From: Clostridium ljungdahlii
GTDB taxonomy: Bacteria > Bacillota > Clostridia > Clostridiales > Clostridiaceae
Direction of reading: 5' to 3'
Length of the DNA: 64,000 bases
Assembly: GCF_001636845.1 (NCBI RefSeq)
Contig: NZ_LITT01000011.1
Coordinates: 248,001-312,000, forward strand
The notes under the pieces were generated by a model that worked only from the letters and a program-made list of their open reading frames with translations, did no database searches and was not told the origin of the DNA. Made by a program: the position numbers and the translations under genes. Shown here in pieces: positions 17,235 through 26,580 of the stretch; positions within the stretch are counted from its first letter, which is position 1, and each line of letters opens with the position of its first letter.

Positions 17235-17720
17235 TTATTGAGCTGTAAATTGAGATATAAAATCATTCTCATTATCCCAAGGTAAAATGTCTCCATCTTC
17301 CCGAAGATAATTTAAAATTTCCCATACTCCTTTTTTTGTATAAGAACTTATGCGAAAAATTGTTTTACATCCAGCAAGTTTTAACCATTCCTCTGCCCGA
17401 TCTGGATTAGCATTAGGTCGGTCTATTTGTGTTACTATACCTATAACTTCACGGTTTACAAGAGGTCTGATATTGGGGGGATATATGGAATAAGGTTCTA
17501 TAGCACTAAGCAATAGACCTACTACATCTGCTTCATAAGAATATATAGCAAGAGCACTTGCTAAAGATCTATTTTCTGCATATTCCCCTGGGGTGTCAAT
17601 AATTACATCGAAATTATTAATATATTGGGTTTTATGGTAAGAGATTTCTTGCCCTCTTAAAGTCTGGGTTAAAGTAGTTTTTCCACATTCGCTCCTGCCA
17701 AACAAAATTAATTTTTTCAT
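17235..17720 (-). CDS. eutP: EutP/PduV-type small P-loop NTPase
   Basis: 161 residues. Walker A is GRSECGKTTL at residues 8-17, switch DTPGEY near 43-48 and the guanine/adenine specificity-like TQIDRPN near 98-104. EutP and PduV are Ras-like proteins linked to ethanolamine or propanediol microcompartments, where EutP was described as an acetate kinase; role here is inferred. It follows eutS by 10 bp. No signature enzymes (ammonia lyase, diol dehydratase) or other shell genes are present in this window, so the pair is an orphan. Confidence 0.88.
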   Translation of the reverse strand: MKKLILFGRSECGKTTLTQTLRGQEISYHKTQYINNFDVIIDTPGEYAENRSLASALAIYSYEADVVGLLLSAIEPYSIYPPNIRPLVNREVIGIVTQIDRPNANPDRAEEWLKLAGCKTIFRISSYTKKGVWEILNYLREDGDILPWDNENDFISQFTAQ

Positions 17721-17730
17721 GTATGATCAC

Positions 17731-18108
17731 CTACGTTCTTGTCATTTCACATGTTGTAAAGCCGAGAAATTCCTTACAATAGTCAATAATCGATTTTACA
17801 GCAGACTCGACTTCAGAAATTCCGCCTGTTATAATTAAGGTACCACTAAATCTGTCTACAAATCCTAAATCTAGGTTGCCAGTTTTAGTAGCTATATCTG
17901 CCGCAATAATTGCAGTTTCGCTAGGAGTCATGGTCATGATTCCAATAGCAGCTTTTCCATAATCAATATTAGGATTTAATCCTAATTTTTTATATATAAT
18001 ATTGTCGGGGCCAGCAATTATATGTGCAAGGGTAATTTGTTTACCTGGAACAGTTTCTTGTATAATTCTCATTTTACCTTCATGCTCTATCATATTTTGT
18101 AAATCCAT
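17731..18108 (-). CDS. eutS: EutS/PduU-type bacterial microcompartment shell protein
   Basis: 125 residues with a single, circularly permuted BMC domain: the N-terminal hairpin IIQETVPGKQITLAHIIAG is typical of EutS/PduU hexamers, which carry a small beta barrel over the pore. The core AAIGIMTMTPSETAIIAADI and GTLIITGGISEVESAV follow. The family is about 110-116 residues; the extra dozen lie at the N-terminus. Start follows AAGGAGG. First gene of a two-gene operon with eutP. Confidence 0.9.
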   Translation of the reverse strand: MDLQNMIEHEGKMRIIQETVPGKQITLAHIIAGPDNIIYKKLGLNPNIDYGKAAIGIMTMTPSETAIIAADIATKTGNLDLGFVDRFSGTLIITGGISEVESAVKSIIDYCKEFLGFTTCEMTRT

Positions 18109-18122
18109 GTAATAACCTCCTT

Positions 18123-18161
18123 TTCGACCTATTTTGCTACTAAATTCGACCTATTTTGCTA
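18123..18161. promoter_or_regulatory. Direct repeat upstream of eutS
   Basis: TTCGACCTATTTTGCTA occurs twice, at 18123-18139 and 18145-18161, 22 bp apart (two helical turns), next to the eutS ribosome site. A plausible tandem operator for the eutS-eutP pair. Confidence 0.45.
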
Positions 18162-18282
18162 TAACATTTTAATAATAAAGCATTGGTGTACAATTGTCAA
18201 CCAGGCATTTTTAGGCTTTTAGGTTTTTAGGCTATACATGGCATATGCATTACAGTGCGAGAAAATATATATTTAAATCAAC

Positions 18283-18345
18283 TACTGTCCTCTATCAATT
18301 GTCCTCTGTCCTCTTGAAAATATTGTTTTCCAATGTTTCTAAACT
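18283..18345. repeat. Repeat family C remnant (one end)
   Basis: ACTGTCCTCTATCAATTGTCCTCTGTC and the following AAAATATTG...CAAT block match the right end of the complete element at 39503-39775. Confidence 0.6.
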
Positions 18346-18412
18346 GCAAAAGTTGAGTATTTAATAAATTCATAGAAATATAAAAATTTGAAGTACGTTC
18401 AAAAAATGATCA

Positions 18413-18445
18413 ATAGTCAAAAAATGAACACTATTTTTTGACTAT
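18413..18445. promoter_or_regulatory. Perfect 13-bp inverted repeat, possible operator
   Basis: ATAGTCAAAAAAT / ATTTTTTGACTAT flank GAACACT; a second AAAAATGAACAC follows at 18455. It sits in the 575-bp spacer between divergent eutS and xdhC-like genes and may bind a dimeric regulator. Otherwise this spacer shows no gene. Confidence 0.4.
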
Positions 18446-18683
18446 TTTGCTCTAAAAATGAACACAATATAATAAGTGGCATAAAAAACTACCTAATTTG
18501 GATACTTTGGGCAGTGGCATACATATTGCTTATAATAAGCAATAACATTAAATATTTCACTATTATTAAAGCATCTGTAATTCTCAGTATAAATATAATT
18601 GAAATTGGGAATTACAGATGTAGTTACAAATGTATGTAAACGTATTTTGCTATTAAAAATTTTCTTAGATAGAAGGTAAAAAA

Positions 18684-19763
18684 ATGTTTGAAGACATATA
18701 TAAACAATTAGTAAGTGAGGTAAATAAGGGACATCAATGTGTAACATTGACTTATATTGATTTACTTAGTACGGAAGAAGGTTCTATTATAAAAAAAGTT
18801 ATTTTAACTAAAGAGGATATAGAAAAAAAATCCTTTCCAGTTAATGATAATATTTATGAAAAAATATGCAGTTCTTTAGAAAGCGGTAAACTTGAAATGA
18901 TCAGTATAGGAGAAAATAAAAATATTTTAATTGAACCATTTGTTCCTAAACCACGTCTAGTTGTTTTTGGTGGTGGACATATAGCAAAGCCGGTGACAGA
19001 ATTTGCATCAAGAGTGGGATTTTCTGTTACAGTTATAGATGATAGACCTTTCTTTGCAAATAAACCAAGGTTTCCTGAAGCAGAAAAAGTCATTTGTGAA
19101 AGTTTCGAGAAATCCTTCGATTCAATTAATTTGGAAAAGTCTGATTATATAGTCATTGTAACAAGAGGTCATAGATATGATGGAGTTGTTTTACGTAAAG
19201 TCTTAAAGTATGATCTTAGTTATGTTGGAATGATAGGTTCAAGGCGTAGGGTAACTGCTATGAAAAAAGAGCTCTTGGAAGAGGGATTTTCCAAAGAAAA
19301 GTTGGAATTAGTTAATGCTCCAATTGGCATAGATATAAATGCTATTACTCCAGATGAAATAGCTATTTCTATAATAGCACAGCTTATAAACTTTAAAAAT
19401 AAGGAGACCATGAGTAAATTTGGTAAGAATTTTGCCATTCCTGAATTTGATAAAGAAGTACTAAAAAATGCATCTGAAAAATCACCAAAGCCTAAAGCAT
19501 TCATAACTATACTCTCCTCTAAAGGATCAGTCCCTAGAAAAGCAGGAGCTAAAATGATCACTTATCCTGATGGTATGAGCGTCGGAACCATAGGTGGAGG
19601 ATGTAGTGAATCCTCTGTGCTGCAAAAAGCAAGAGAAATGATGAGGAAAACTACAGGAGAAAGAAGTTTTTTCATAGAGCATGTGGATATGACCGGAGAC
19701 GTTGCTGAATCCGAAGGAATGGTTTGTGGTGGAACCATGGAGGTATTAATAGAGGTAATTTAG
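18684..19763 (+). CDS. XdhC/CoxI-family protein with swapped domain order
   Basis: 359 residues. XdhC proteins insert sulfurated molybdenum cofactor into xanthine dehydrogenase-type enzymes. The Rossmann half is at about 92-235 (LVVFGGGHIAKPVTEFASR, VIDDRPFFANKPRFPEA, GMIGSRRRV), and the CoxI half comes last at about 270-359 (ITILSSKGSVPRKAGAKMI, GTIGGGCSES). In canonical XdhC the order is the reverse, so this is a permuted arrangement of the kind found in clostridial selenium/molybdenum hydroxylase clusters. It is followed 17 bp later by a MoeA-like gene. No molybdenum hydroxylase structural gene is adjacent. Start after AGAAGG. Confidence 0.88.
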   Translation: MFEDIYKQLVSEVNKGHQCVTLTYIDLLSTEEGSIIKKVILTKEDIEKKSFPVNDNIYEKICSSLESGKLEMISIGENKNILIEPFVPKPRLVVFGGGHIAKPVTEFASRVGFSVTVIDDRPFFANKPRFPEAEKVICESFEKSFDSINLEKSDYIVIVTRGHRYDGVVLRKVLKYDLSYVGMIGSRRRVTAMKKELLEEGFSKEKLELVNAPIGIDINAITPDEIAISIIAQLINFKNKETMSKFGKNFAIPEFDKEVLKNASEKSPKPKAFITILSSKGSVPRKAGAKMITYPDGMSVGTIGGGCSESSVLQKAREMMRKTTGERSFFIEHVDMTGDVAESEGMVCGGTMEVLIEVI

Positions 19764-19780
19764 AGAGGAGTTGAATTACA

Positions 19781-20800
19781 ATGAAAAAGATTAAAACTAA
19801 AGAAGCTGTAGGTCATGTACTTTGTCATGATATTACACAAATTATTAAAGGAGTAAAAAAAGGTGTTGCATTTAAAAAGGGACATATTGTTACTGAAGAG
19901 GATATTCCTGTTTTATTATCAATAGGTAAAGAGAACCTCTATATATGGGAAAAACGAGAAGGCATGCTTCACGAAAATGAAGCAGCAAAAATTCTTTATG
20001 ATATTTGTAAAAATGACTATATGTGTCCATCTGAGATTAAGGAAGGAAAAATTGAACTAATTGCTGAAGAAGATGGCTTGCTTAAAGTTGATATTGAAAG
20101 GCTTTGTAAAGTCAATTCACTTGGCGAAATGATGATTGCTACCCGTCACAATAATTTTCCTGTAAAAAAAGGTGATAAATTAGCGGGTACACGTATTATC
20201 CCTCTTGTAATTGAACAAGAGAAAATGGATAAGGCTGTCGAAGCTGCGGGAGATAAGCCACTTATAAAAATTATGCCATTTAAACATAAAAAAGTAGGTA
20301 TTGTAACTACAGGCAGTGAGGTCTTTTATGGAAGAATAAAGGATACCTTTGGTCCTGTTATTAGAGAAAAACTTGCGGAATATAATGCGGAAGTTTTGGG
20401 ACAAAAGATTTTAAATGATAGGCCAGATGAAATTACTCAAGCTATCAAGGACTTTATTAATGATGGAGCAGAATTAATAATATGTACAGGTGGAATGAGC
20501 GTTGATCCTGATGATACAACACCAAGTGCAATAAAAAATACAGGTGCAAAAATTGTTTCTTATGGTGCTCCTGTGCTTCCTGGTGCAATGTTTTTGCTAT
20601 CATATTACAAAAATACAATTCCAATTTTAGGATTGCCAGGTTGTGTAATGTATGCGAAACGTACCATTTTTGATCTAGTTCTTCCAAGAGTTATGGCAGA
20701 TGATAATATAACGTTAGAAGATCTTGCAAGCCTAGGACATGGTGGTTTATGCCTTTCATGTGATGTCTGTTCATTCCCTAATTGTGGTTTTGGAAAATAG
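19781..20800 (+). CDS. Molybdopterin-binding MoeA/MogA-like protein
   Basis: 339 residues. The C-terminal half (about 170-310) is a MoCF-binding domain: KKVGIVTTGSEVFYGRIKDTF, then LIICTGGMSVDPDDTTPSAI and PGAMFLLSYYKNTIPILGLPG. It ends in a cysteine-rich tail CLSCDVCSFPNCGFGK typical of a clostridial subfamily. The N-terminal MoeA-like domains are shortened against classical MoeA (about 400; compare 47203-48429). It is coupled to the XdhC-like gene and probably serves cofactor delivery to a molybdenum hydroxylase. Start after AGAGGAG. Confidence 0.85.
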   Translation: MKKIKTKEAVGHVLCHDITQIIKGVKKGVAFKKGHIVTEEDIPVLLSIGKENLYIWEKREGMLHENEAAKILYDICKNDYMCPSEIKEGKIELIAEEDGLLKVDIERLCKVNSLGEMMIATRHNNFPVKKGDKLAGTRIIPLVIEQEKMDKAVEAAGDKPLIKIMPFKHKKVGIVTTGSEVFYGRIKDTFGPVIREKLAEYNAEVLGQKILNDRPDEITQAIKDFINDGAELIICTGGMSVDPDDTTPSAIKNTGAKIVSYGAPVLPGAMFLLSYYKNTIPILGLPGCVMYAKRTIFDLVLPRVMADDNITLEDLASLGHGGLCLSCDVCSFPNCGFGK

Positions 20801-20977
20801 ATGTTATATATAATAAATTGAATTATTTTACATATAATAAAGATAATATTATGTAGAAATATTTTAATGAGAATATATAATTTATATATATTATTTAGTA
20901 TAATAAAAATAAATATTATATATGGGTTTAAAGTAGGCAATAATAAATTGACCCTTTTCCGTAAGGAGGGTAGTGCT

Positions 20978-23281
20978 GTGAAACAATATCAAATTGTATA
21001 TGATAATTTTGAAAAAATGCAGCATTTTATTTACAGTAATAATATCAATAATAGTGATAATGTTTTGATTCAAATTTTTACAGCAGTAATAGAAATGAAA
21101 TTTATTAAGGATCTCACAGATAAGATAACATCCATATTGCCTAAAGCAGAAATTATAGGTGCAACAACTGCTGGAGAGATATATGAAGGAAATGTACTTA
21201 GTAAAACTACAATAATATCGTTTTCTATTTTTGAAAAAGTAAGAATTAAAGCAAAGCTTTTAAGTGATAAGAATGAATATAAATTAGGAGTAAATATTGT
21301 TAAAGAATTAAGTGAAGATTATACAAAAGCCATTATATTATTTTCTGATGGATTGATCACAAATGGGTATCAGATTATTAAAGGTATAGAATCAGCAAAT
21401 AGTAAGATTATTATTTGTGGTGGCAAAGCTGGTGACAATGGATATTTAAAGAAGACCTTTGTATTTACAAAGGAAGGTATTACAGAAAATGGTGTTGCTG
21501 CAGCTTCACTTAGTGGAAAAAGTTTAAATATTACAACAGAACGAAGTTTTTCATGGTCACCTATTGGAAAATTAATGACTGTTACTAAAGCATTAAATAA
21601 TAGAATTTTTACGATAGATAATATTAAGACAATTGATGTTTACAAAAAATATCTTGGAGATGAAGTGACCAAAGATTTGCCTATGTCTGCAACTGAATTT
21701 CCATTAATAATTAGGAGAAATGGTACCTACTTAGCAAGAGTGGCTTTTGGGCGTCATGATGATGGATCTTTGAGTTTTCTTGGAGATGTTAAAGTTAACG
21801 ACAAGGTTCAGTTTGGTTATGGAGATGTAAATGTGATAACATCTCAAGCCTTAGAAATGACAAATAGATTAAAAAATAGGAATATTGAAGCAATTTTTGT
21901 TTATTCCTGTTCAGTGAGAAAAAATTTTATGCAGAATAAAATTGGAATTGAAACATCTGCTGTAAATAATATTGCTCCAACTTTTGGATTTTTTACTTAT
22001 GGTGAATTTTTTACTTTTAACCGTTCAAATGAACTTTTAAATACAACAATGACAATACTGGGAATATCTGAAGGTAACCAAACTTCTTATAAAAATGTAA
22101 CGATGCCTAATAATGAGAATGAAAACTCCTCAAAAAGCTTTTTTGAAGGAAAAGATGTTGGCGTAATTAAAGTGTTTACTAATCTTGTAAATCAAGTCAC
22201 AAAGGAATTACAGGAGGCTAATAATGTGTTAGAAAAACAAAAATATAAAGTAGAGCAGATGAATAATGCTACAAAAGCTATTATGGAAATAAATAGCCAC
22301 ATGTTGTCTTCCTGTGAAATTGATAGCTTATTTGAGATGATACTTTGTAAGGCATTAGATATAATTTCAAGTGGTACTATGGGAAGTATTTTATTTATGA
22401 GAAATGATAAATTAGTTTATAAGGCTACGAAAGGATATTTTACTGATAAAATAAAAGAAATAGGGTATAAATTGAAGGATTTGTACCAATATAAAGTTCA
22501 CGATATGAATATTAAAGAATTACGTAATCCTATAGTAATAAATAATCTAGAAGAAAATCTGTTCAATGAAAAATATAAATATAACTCATGGAAAAAGTTA
22601 TTAGTTAAATGTCCCTATGAGCTTTTAACTTGTGGTATATGTATTGATGGATGTGTTAAGGGATTTATTAATATATTTAATACAGATGAGAAAAAAAGTT
22701 TCAATGAGGATGACAAAAAGCTGCTGAAGTATTTGTCCTATGATATTGCCATAGCTTTTAAAAATGCTCAATTGTTAGAAAATATTCTATATATGTCTAG
22801 ATATGATAGCTTAACTAAAATATATAACAGAAGCTATTTTAATAAGCTGCTAGGTGAAATTTTGCATAAAGCAAGAATTTCAAGCAATATTTTTGCCATA
22901 TGCATAATAGACCTAAATAATCTTAAAGTTATTAATGATACCTATGGTCATATTATGGGTGATGAAGTTCTGACCAAATTTGCAAATATATTTAAAAAAG
23001 AAATTTGTGAGGAGGATATTTTTGCGAGAATCGGTGGAGATGAATTTGCAGTAGTATTTGTAAATAAGGATGAGAATAGTGTTACTGATATTATAAGTAG
23101 GGTTTCCCAGATACTTAAAGATTATCCTTTTGACTTAGATGGAAATAAGAAAGAGATTAGTTTTGCCTATGGATTTTCTCAGTTTAGAAGAGATTCTGAC
23201 GATATAGAGGAACTTATGAAATTATCGGATAAACGAATGTATGAAAAAAAGAAGAGGATGAAGGATAGAAGAAAAATATGA
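20978..23281 (+). CDS. FIST-GAF-GGDEF sensor diguanylate cyclase
   Basis: 767 residues from GTG 20978, chosen because AAGGAGGG lies 7 bp upstream; the open frame extends back to 20867. Domains: FIST-N (about 15-225), FIST-C (about 230-375; VFVYSCSVRKNFM is the typical C-terminal signature), a short coiled coil, GAF (about 430-580) and GGDEF (about 605-760) with DSLTKIYNRSYF and a perfect RIGGDEFA. The RxxD inhibitory site is not visible upstream of GGDEF (CEED instead), so product inhibition is probably lost. FIST domains are thought to sense small ligands such as amino acids. Likely output is cyclic-di-GMP synthesis. Confidence 0.9.
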   Translation: MKQYQIVYDNFEKMQHFIYSNNINNSDNVLIQIFTAVIEMKFIKDLTDKITSILPKAEIIGATTAGEIYEGNVLSKTTIISFSIFEKVRIKAKLLSDKNEYKLGVNIVKELSEDYTKAIILFSDGLITNGYQIIKGIESANSKIIICGGKAGDNGYLKKTFVFTKEGITENGVAAASLSGKSLNITTERSFSWSPIGKLMTVTKALNNRIFTIDNIKTIDVYKKYLGDEVTKDLPMSATEFPLIIRRNGTYLARVAFGRHDDGSLSFLGDVKVNDKVQFGYGDVNVITSQALEMTNRLKNRNIEAIFVYSCSVRKNFMQNKIGIETSAVNNIAPTFGFFTYGEFFTFNRSNELLNTTMTILGISEGNQTSYKNVTMPNNENENSSKSFFEGKDVGVIKVFTNLVNQVTKELQEANNVLEKQKYKVEQMNNATKAIMEINSHMLSSCEIDSLFEMILCKALDIISSGTMGSILFMRNDKLVYKATKGYFTDKIKEIGYKLKDLYQYKVHDMNIKELRNPIVINNLEENLFNEKYKYNSWKKLLVKCPYELLTCGICIDGCVKGFINIFNTDEKKSFNEDDKKLLKYLSYDIAIAFKNAQLLENILYMSRYDSLTKIYNRSYFNKLLGEILHKARISSNIFAICIIDLNNLKVINDTYGHIMGDEVLTKFANIFKKEICEEDIFARIGGDEFAVVFVNKDENSVTDIISRVSQILKDYPFDLDGNKKEISFAYGFSQFRRDSDDIEELMKLSDKRMYEKKKRMKDRRKI

Positions 23282-23311
23282 TGTACAATTTATGTTATAC
23301 ATCATATTTTT
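23278..23311 (+). terminator. Terminator overlapping the diguanylate cyclase stop codon
   Basis: ATGATGTA / TACATCAT stem followed by ATTTTT. Confidence 0.8.
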
Positions 23312-23402
23312 AGATATTATCCAATTTTGTCATTACTGTAGTAAACTATGCTATAATTTTTAATAGAATAAAAAATTTAATTTATTGCTGGAGGTTTATT
23401 CT

Positions 23403-24437
23403 ATGAAAAAAGTTTATTTTAAGGCTATTGATTCATATTCTAAAACAGAAGAGATAAGTGATGCTGCTGGTAAACTCTTAAGAAAAGTAGTGGAAGAAGA
23501 GCATATAAGTCTTGAAAAATTCATACCTCTTAAAGTTCATTTTGGAGAAAAGGGTAATAATACTTTTATACAATCAAAAAATTTTGCCGGGATAATAAAT
23601 TATTTAAAGGAAAATAACATAGATAGTGCATTTATAGAGACGAATGTTCTCTATAGAGGTGAAAGAACTACAAAGGAAAAGCATTTGAAACTTGCAGAAG
23701 ATCATGGGTTTACTGAGCTCCCTATAATAATAGCTGATGGTGAGCATGGAGAAGATTTTGAGGAGGTTGAAATTAATAAAAAGAATTTCAATAAATGTAA
23801 GATAGGAAAAGAAATCGCAAGCAAAAAACAACTTATTGTTATAAGTCATTTTAAAGGTCATATACTTGCCGGTTTTGGGGGCGCCATAAAACAACTTGGA
23901 ATGGGATGCGCATCAAGAGGAGGAAAACTTGCCCAACACGCAAATTCTGTACCTAAAATTAATTTCTTTAAATGCAAGGGATGCAGCGCTTGTGCAAAAA
24001 AGTGCCCTCAAAATGCCATAACCGTAAATAGAAAGGCAAAGATCAATAAAGACAAATGTGTTGGTTGTGCTTCTTGCATGGCAATATGTCCACAGGGAGC
24101 TATTTATCACAGCTGGCTTGGATCTATGACCAAATCTTTTAATGAAAGGCTTGCAGAATATGCTTATGCTGCAGCAAAGGGCAAGAATAATATTTACATA
24201 ACCTTTGCTTTTAATATAACTAAAAATTGCGATTGTGAAGGGCATGATATGAAACCAATAGCAAAGGATATTGGAGTTTTTGCTTCAACAGATCCTGTGG
24301 CTATTGATAAGGCTTGTCTTGATACTCTTGATAAAAATAGTGGCAGAGTTGTATTTAAAAGGGGAAGATATACTCTTGACTATGGGGAAAAAATAGGTTT
24401 AGGTAGTAAAGAATATGAACTTGTTGAAATAAATTAA
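23403..24437 (+). CDS. DUF362-domain iron-sulfur protein
   Basis: 344 residues. The DUF362 part surrounds a two-cluster ferredoxin insert at about 190-245: CKGCSACAKKCPQNAI and CVGCASCMAICPQGAI, so two [4Fe-4S] clusters are expected. These proteins occur widely in anaerobes; their reaction is unknown though an electron-transfer role is likely. The ATG 23403 follows GGAGG by 8 bp; an upstream TTG at 23385 is not favoured. Stands alone with a short spacer to the DksA/TraR-type gene. Confidence 0.88.
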   Translation: MKKVYFKAIDSYSKTEEISDAAGKLLRKVVEEEHISLEKFIPLKVHFGEKGNNTFIQSKNFAGIINYLKENNIDSAFIETNVLYRGERTTKEKHLKLAEDHGFTELPIIIADGEHGEDFEEVEINKKNFNKCKIGKEIASKKQLIVISHFKGHILAGFGGAIKQLGMGCASRGGKLAQHANSVPKINFFKCKGCSACAKKCPQNAITVNRKAKINKDKCVGCASCMAICPQGAIYHSWLGSMTKSFNERLAEYAYAAAKGKNNIYITFAFNITKNCDCEGHDMKPIAKDIGVFASTDPVAIDKACLDTLDKNSGRVVFKRGRYTLDYGEKIGLGSKEYELVEIN

Positions 24438-24570
24438 CAGATATCCATAAAGATTATGTATTGGCATTCATAAAATTATTAAAAGCTAAATAGGTACAAT
24501 GGAATAAATGGTGTTTTTTTAGTTAAAATATATGTATGCTGAAATATAATTGAGAGGTGTTAATATAATT

Positions 24571-25176
24571 ATGGATGAGAAATTATTACAACATTTTAAA
24601 AATAAACTGAAATCAGAAAGAGATGCAGCCTCTGATTTGTTGGAACAAATGGAAAAGAATGAAACTATAAAATCTAATGCAGAACTATCTAGAGAATTGT
24701 CTTTTTATGATAACCATCCAGCGGATAGCGCTAGCAATATATTTGATAAGGAAAGAGGGTTGGCTTTTCAAAAAAACGAACAAATTGTTATAGAAAAAGT
24801 AGACAATGCTCTAAAAAAAATAGAAGAAGGTACTTATGGCATATGTGAAGTCTGTGGTAAGGAAATAGATATAAATAGATTAGAATTTCTTCCATATGCA
24901 GAGTGCTGTATTGGCTGTCAGCAAAGTATGGATAATTCAAAACCTGATGAAATGAACAACAGACCTCCAGAAGAAGATGTCCTCAAGGACACCTGGAATA
25001 GAGGATACCATGGAGATGACGATCAGGTTGGATTTGATATGGAAGACAGTTACCAATCAGTTAACAAATTTAATAGAAGAAAAAATATAGTTGAAGAATA
25101 TGTGGATGAGGATGAAACATATGTTGATCCTATAGAGAGAATAAGTAACCAAGAGTATAAAAATCAATTACCTTAA
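24571..25176 (+). CDS. TraR/DksA-type zinc-finger protein (YteA-like)
   Basis: 201 residues. A helical hairpin (about 10-85, SRELSFYDNHPADSASNIFDKE) is followed by the C4 zinc finger CEVCGKEI ... CCIGCQ at about 92-118 and an acidic tail. YteA-like proteins of Gram-positive bacteria have this size and lack the catalytic-tip acidic pair of Escherichia coli DksA in a recognisable form, so an RNA-polymerase role is only inferred. An upstream TTG at 24550 is possible; ATG 24571 keeps the GAGAGGTG site in front. Confidence 0.82.
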   Translation: MDEKLLQHFKNKLKSERDAASDLLEQMEKNETIKSNAELSRELSFYDNHPADSASNIFDKERGLAFQKNEQIVIEKVDNALKKIEEGTYGICEVCGKEIDINRLEFLPYAECCIGCQQSMDNSKPDEMNNRPPEEDVLKDTWNRGYHGDDDQVGFDMEDSYQSVNKFNRRKNIVEEYVDEDETYVDPIERISNQEYKNQLP

Positions 25177-25328
25177 GAAAATCAACAGTTTAAACTTTGG
25201 ACATTATGAAACTATATGTATGCTCTATACTTAATTTATCTATGTAAGTAAAATATAGAGGTTAAGATAAATGATCCCACATTGTAGCATAGTCATAAAC
25301 TGAAGGCAAATTATGTGAGGAAAAAGAT

Positions 25329-26510
25329 ATGAGTAGAAACATGAAACAAAGAAAGAATATTTTAGGACTTGATTCTAATATATTTTTTGTGGGAATTACT
25401 AGCTTCTTAACAGATACCACAACTAAGATGATATACGCAATTATGCCCCTATTTTTAATGACCCTGGGGGCAACAAAAACAGAAATTTCTTTGATTGAAG
25501 GGATTGCAGAGAGTACTGCATCTACCTTAAAAGCATTGTCAGGTTGGTGGAGTGACAAAATTGGTAAGAATAAACCTTTTATGATAGTAGGATATGCGTT
25601 TACGGCAGTCCTTTCTCCATTATTTGCATTTGTTACTTCACCAATTCAAGTTCTTGCCATTAGGTTTACAGAGAGGATTGGAAAGGGAATTAGAACGGCA
25701 CCAAGAGATAGTTTAGTTGTTGCATCTTCTACAGAGGAAACAAAGGGAAAAAGCTTTGGATTCCATAAGGCTATGGACAACAGTGGAGCTGTAGTGGGAC
25801 CACTTTTAGCATTTGGAATCTTATTTCTTTTCCCAGGAAATTACACAAGAGTATTTTTAGTATCATCTGTGCCGGGTTTATTAGGACTTGTATTTATTAT
25901 CTATTTTGTCAAAGAGGCAAGAGGGGACAAAGATAAGCTTTTAGGAAAAGTAAGTTTTAAGGATTTTTCAAGCAAGTATTATTTTTTCCTATTAATAATA
26001 TTTATATTTACTCTTGGTAATTCTACAGATGCATTGTTGTTATTAAAGGCAGCTGATGTGGGAATAAGCAATACGTTTGTTCCCATAATGTATCTAATAT
26101 TTAATTCTGTATCTGTGATTTTTGCAGTCCCTGCAGGCATATTGTCAGATAGAATAGGAAGAGAAAGACTTATTATATTTGGATATTTATTATATTCTTT
26201 AATATACTTTGGATTTGGGAAAACAGGAAGTCCTGAAATTGTCATACTGTTATTTACACTTTACGGCCTTTATAGTGCTGCTACAGATGGTGTTCAAAAA
26301 GCTTTAGTTTCGGATTTGATTGATAAAAATAAAAGGGGCACAGGTCTTGGAATTTATAATTGCCTTGTAGGAATAACTCTTCTTCCTGCAAGTGTTATTG
26401 CAGGAGTACTTTATGATAATATAAATAACAGAGCACCATTTTATTATGGAGCTATTATGGCACTTGTTGCAGCTGTGCTTATGATGATTTTTTATAGAAA
26501 AGTTAAATAG
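25329..26510 (+). CDS. MFS transporter
   Basis: 393 residues with 12 predicted membrane helices. The loop 2-3 signature GWWSDKIGKNKPFMIVG (about 74-90) and its repeat GILSDRIGRERLIIFG (about 262-277) place it in the major facilitator superfamily. The sequence RFTERIGKGIRTAPRDS is characteristic of a subgroup of uncharacterised MFS proteins in anaerobes. Single gene with its own terminator. Substrate unknown. Confidence 0.88.
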   Translation: MSRNMKQRKNILGLDSNIFFVGITSFLTDTTTKMIYAIMPLFLMTLGATKTEISLIEGIAESTASTLKALSGWWSDKIGKNKPFMIVGYAFTAVLSPLFAFVTSPIQVLAIRFTERIGKGIRTAPRDSLVVASSTEETKGKSFGFHKAMDNSGAVVGPLLAFGILFLFPGNYTRVFLVSSVPGLLGLVFIIYFVKEARGDKDKLLGKVSFKDFSSKYYFFLLIIFIFTLGNSTDALLLLKAADVGISNTFVPIMYLIFNSVSVIFAVPAGILSDRIGRERLIIFGYLLYSLIYFGFGKTGSPEIVILLFTLYGLYSAATDGVQKALVSDLIDKNKRGTGLGIYNCLVGITLLPASVIAGVLYDNINNRAPFYYGAIMALVAAVLMMIFYRKVK

Positions 26511-26527
26511 CATTAACTTTTCTATAA

Positions 26528-26577
26528 AAAGGTAAGAAATCTATGTAGTTTTAGGATTCCTTGCCTTTCTATTTGAA
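26528..26577 (+). terminator. Terminator after the MFS gene
   Basis: AAAGGTAAGAAATC pairs with GATTCCTTGCCTTT; convergent with the nitroreductase gene, so may serve both strands. Confidence 0.75.
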
Positions 26578-26580
26578 GTA

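Noticed and set aside
18493-18747. 84-codon minus-strand open frame overlapping the XdhC-like start
   Set aside because: No ribosome site, overlaps a well supported gene and has no family resemblance.
20867-20977. Extended N-terminus of the FIST-GGDEF protein
   Set aside because: The extra codons are low-complexity AT-rich sequence, and a strong AAGGAGGG site precedes GTG 20978.
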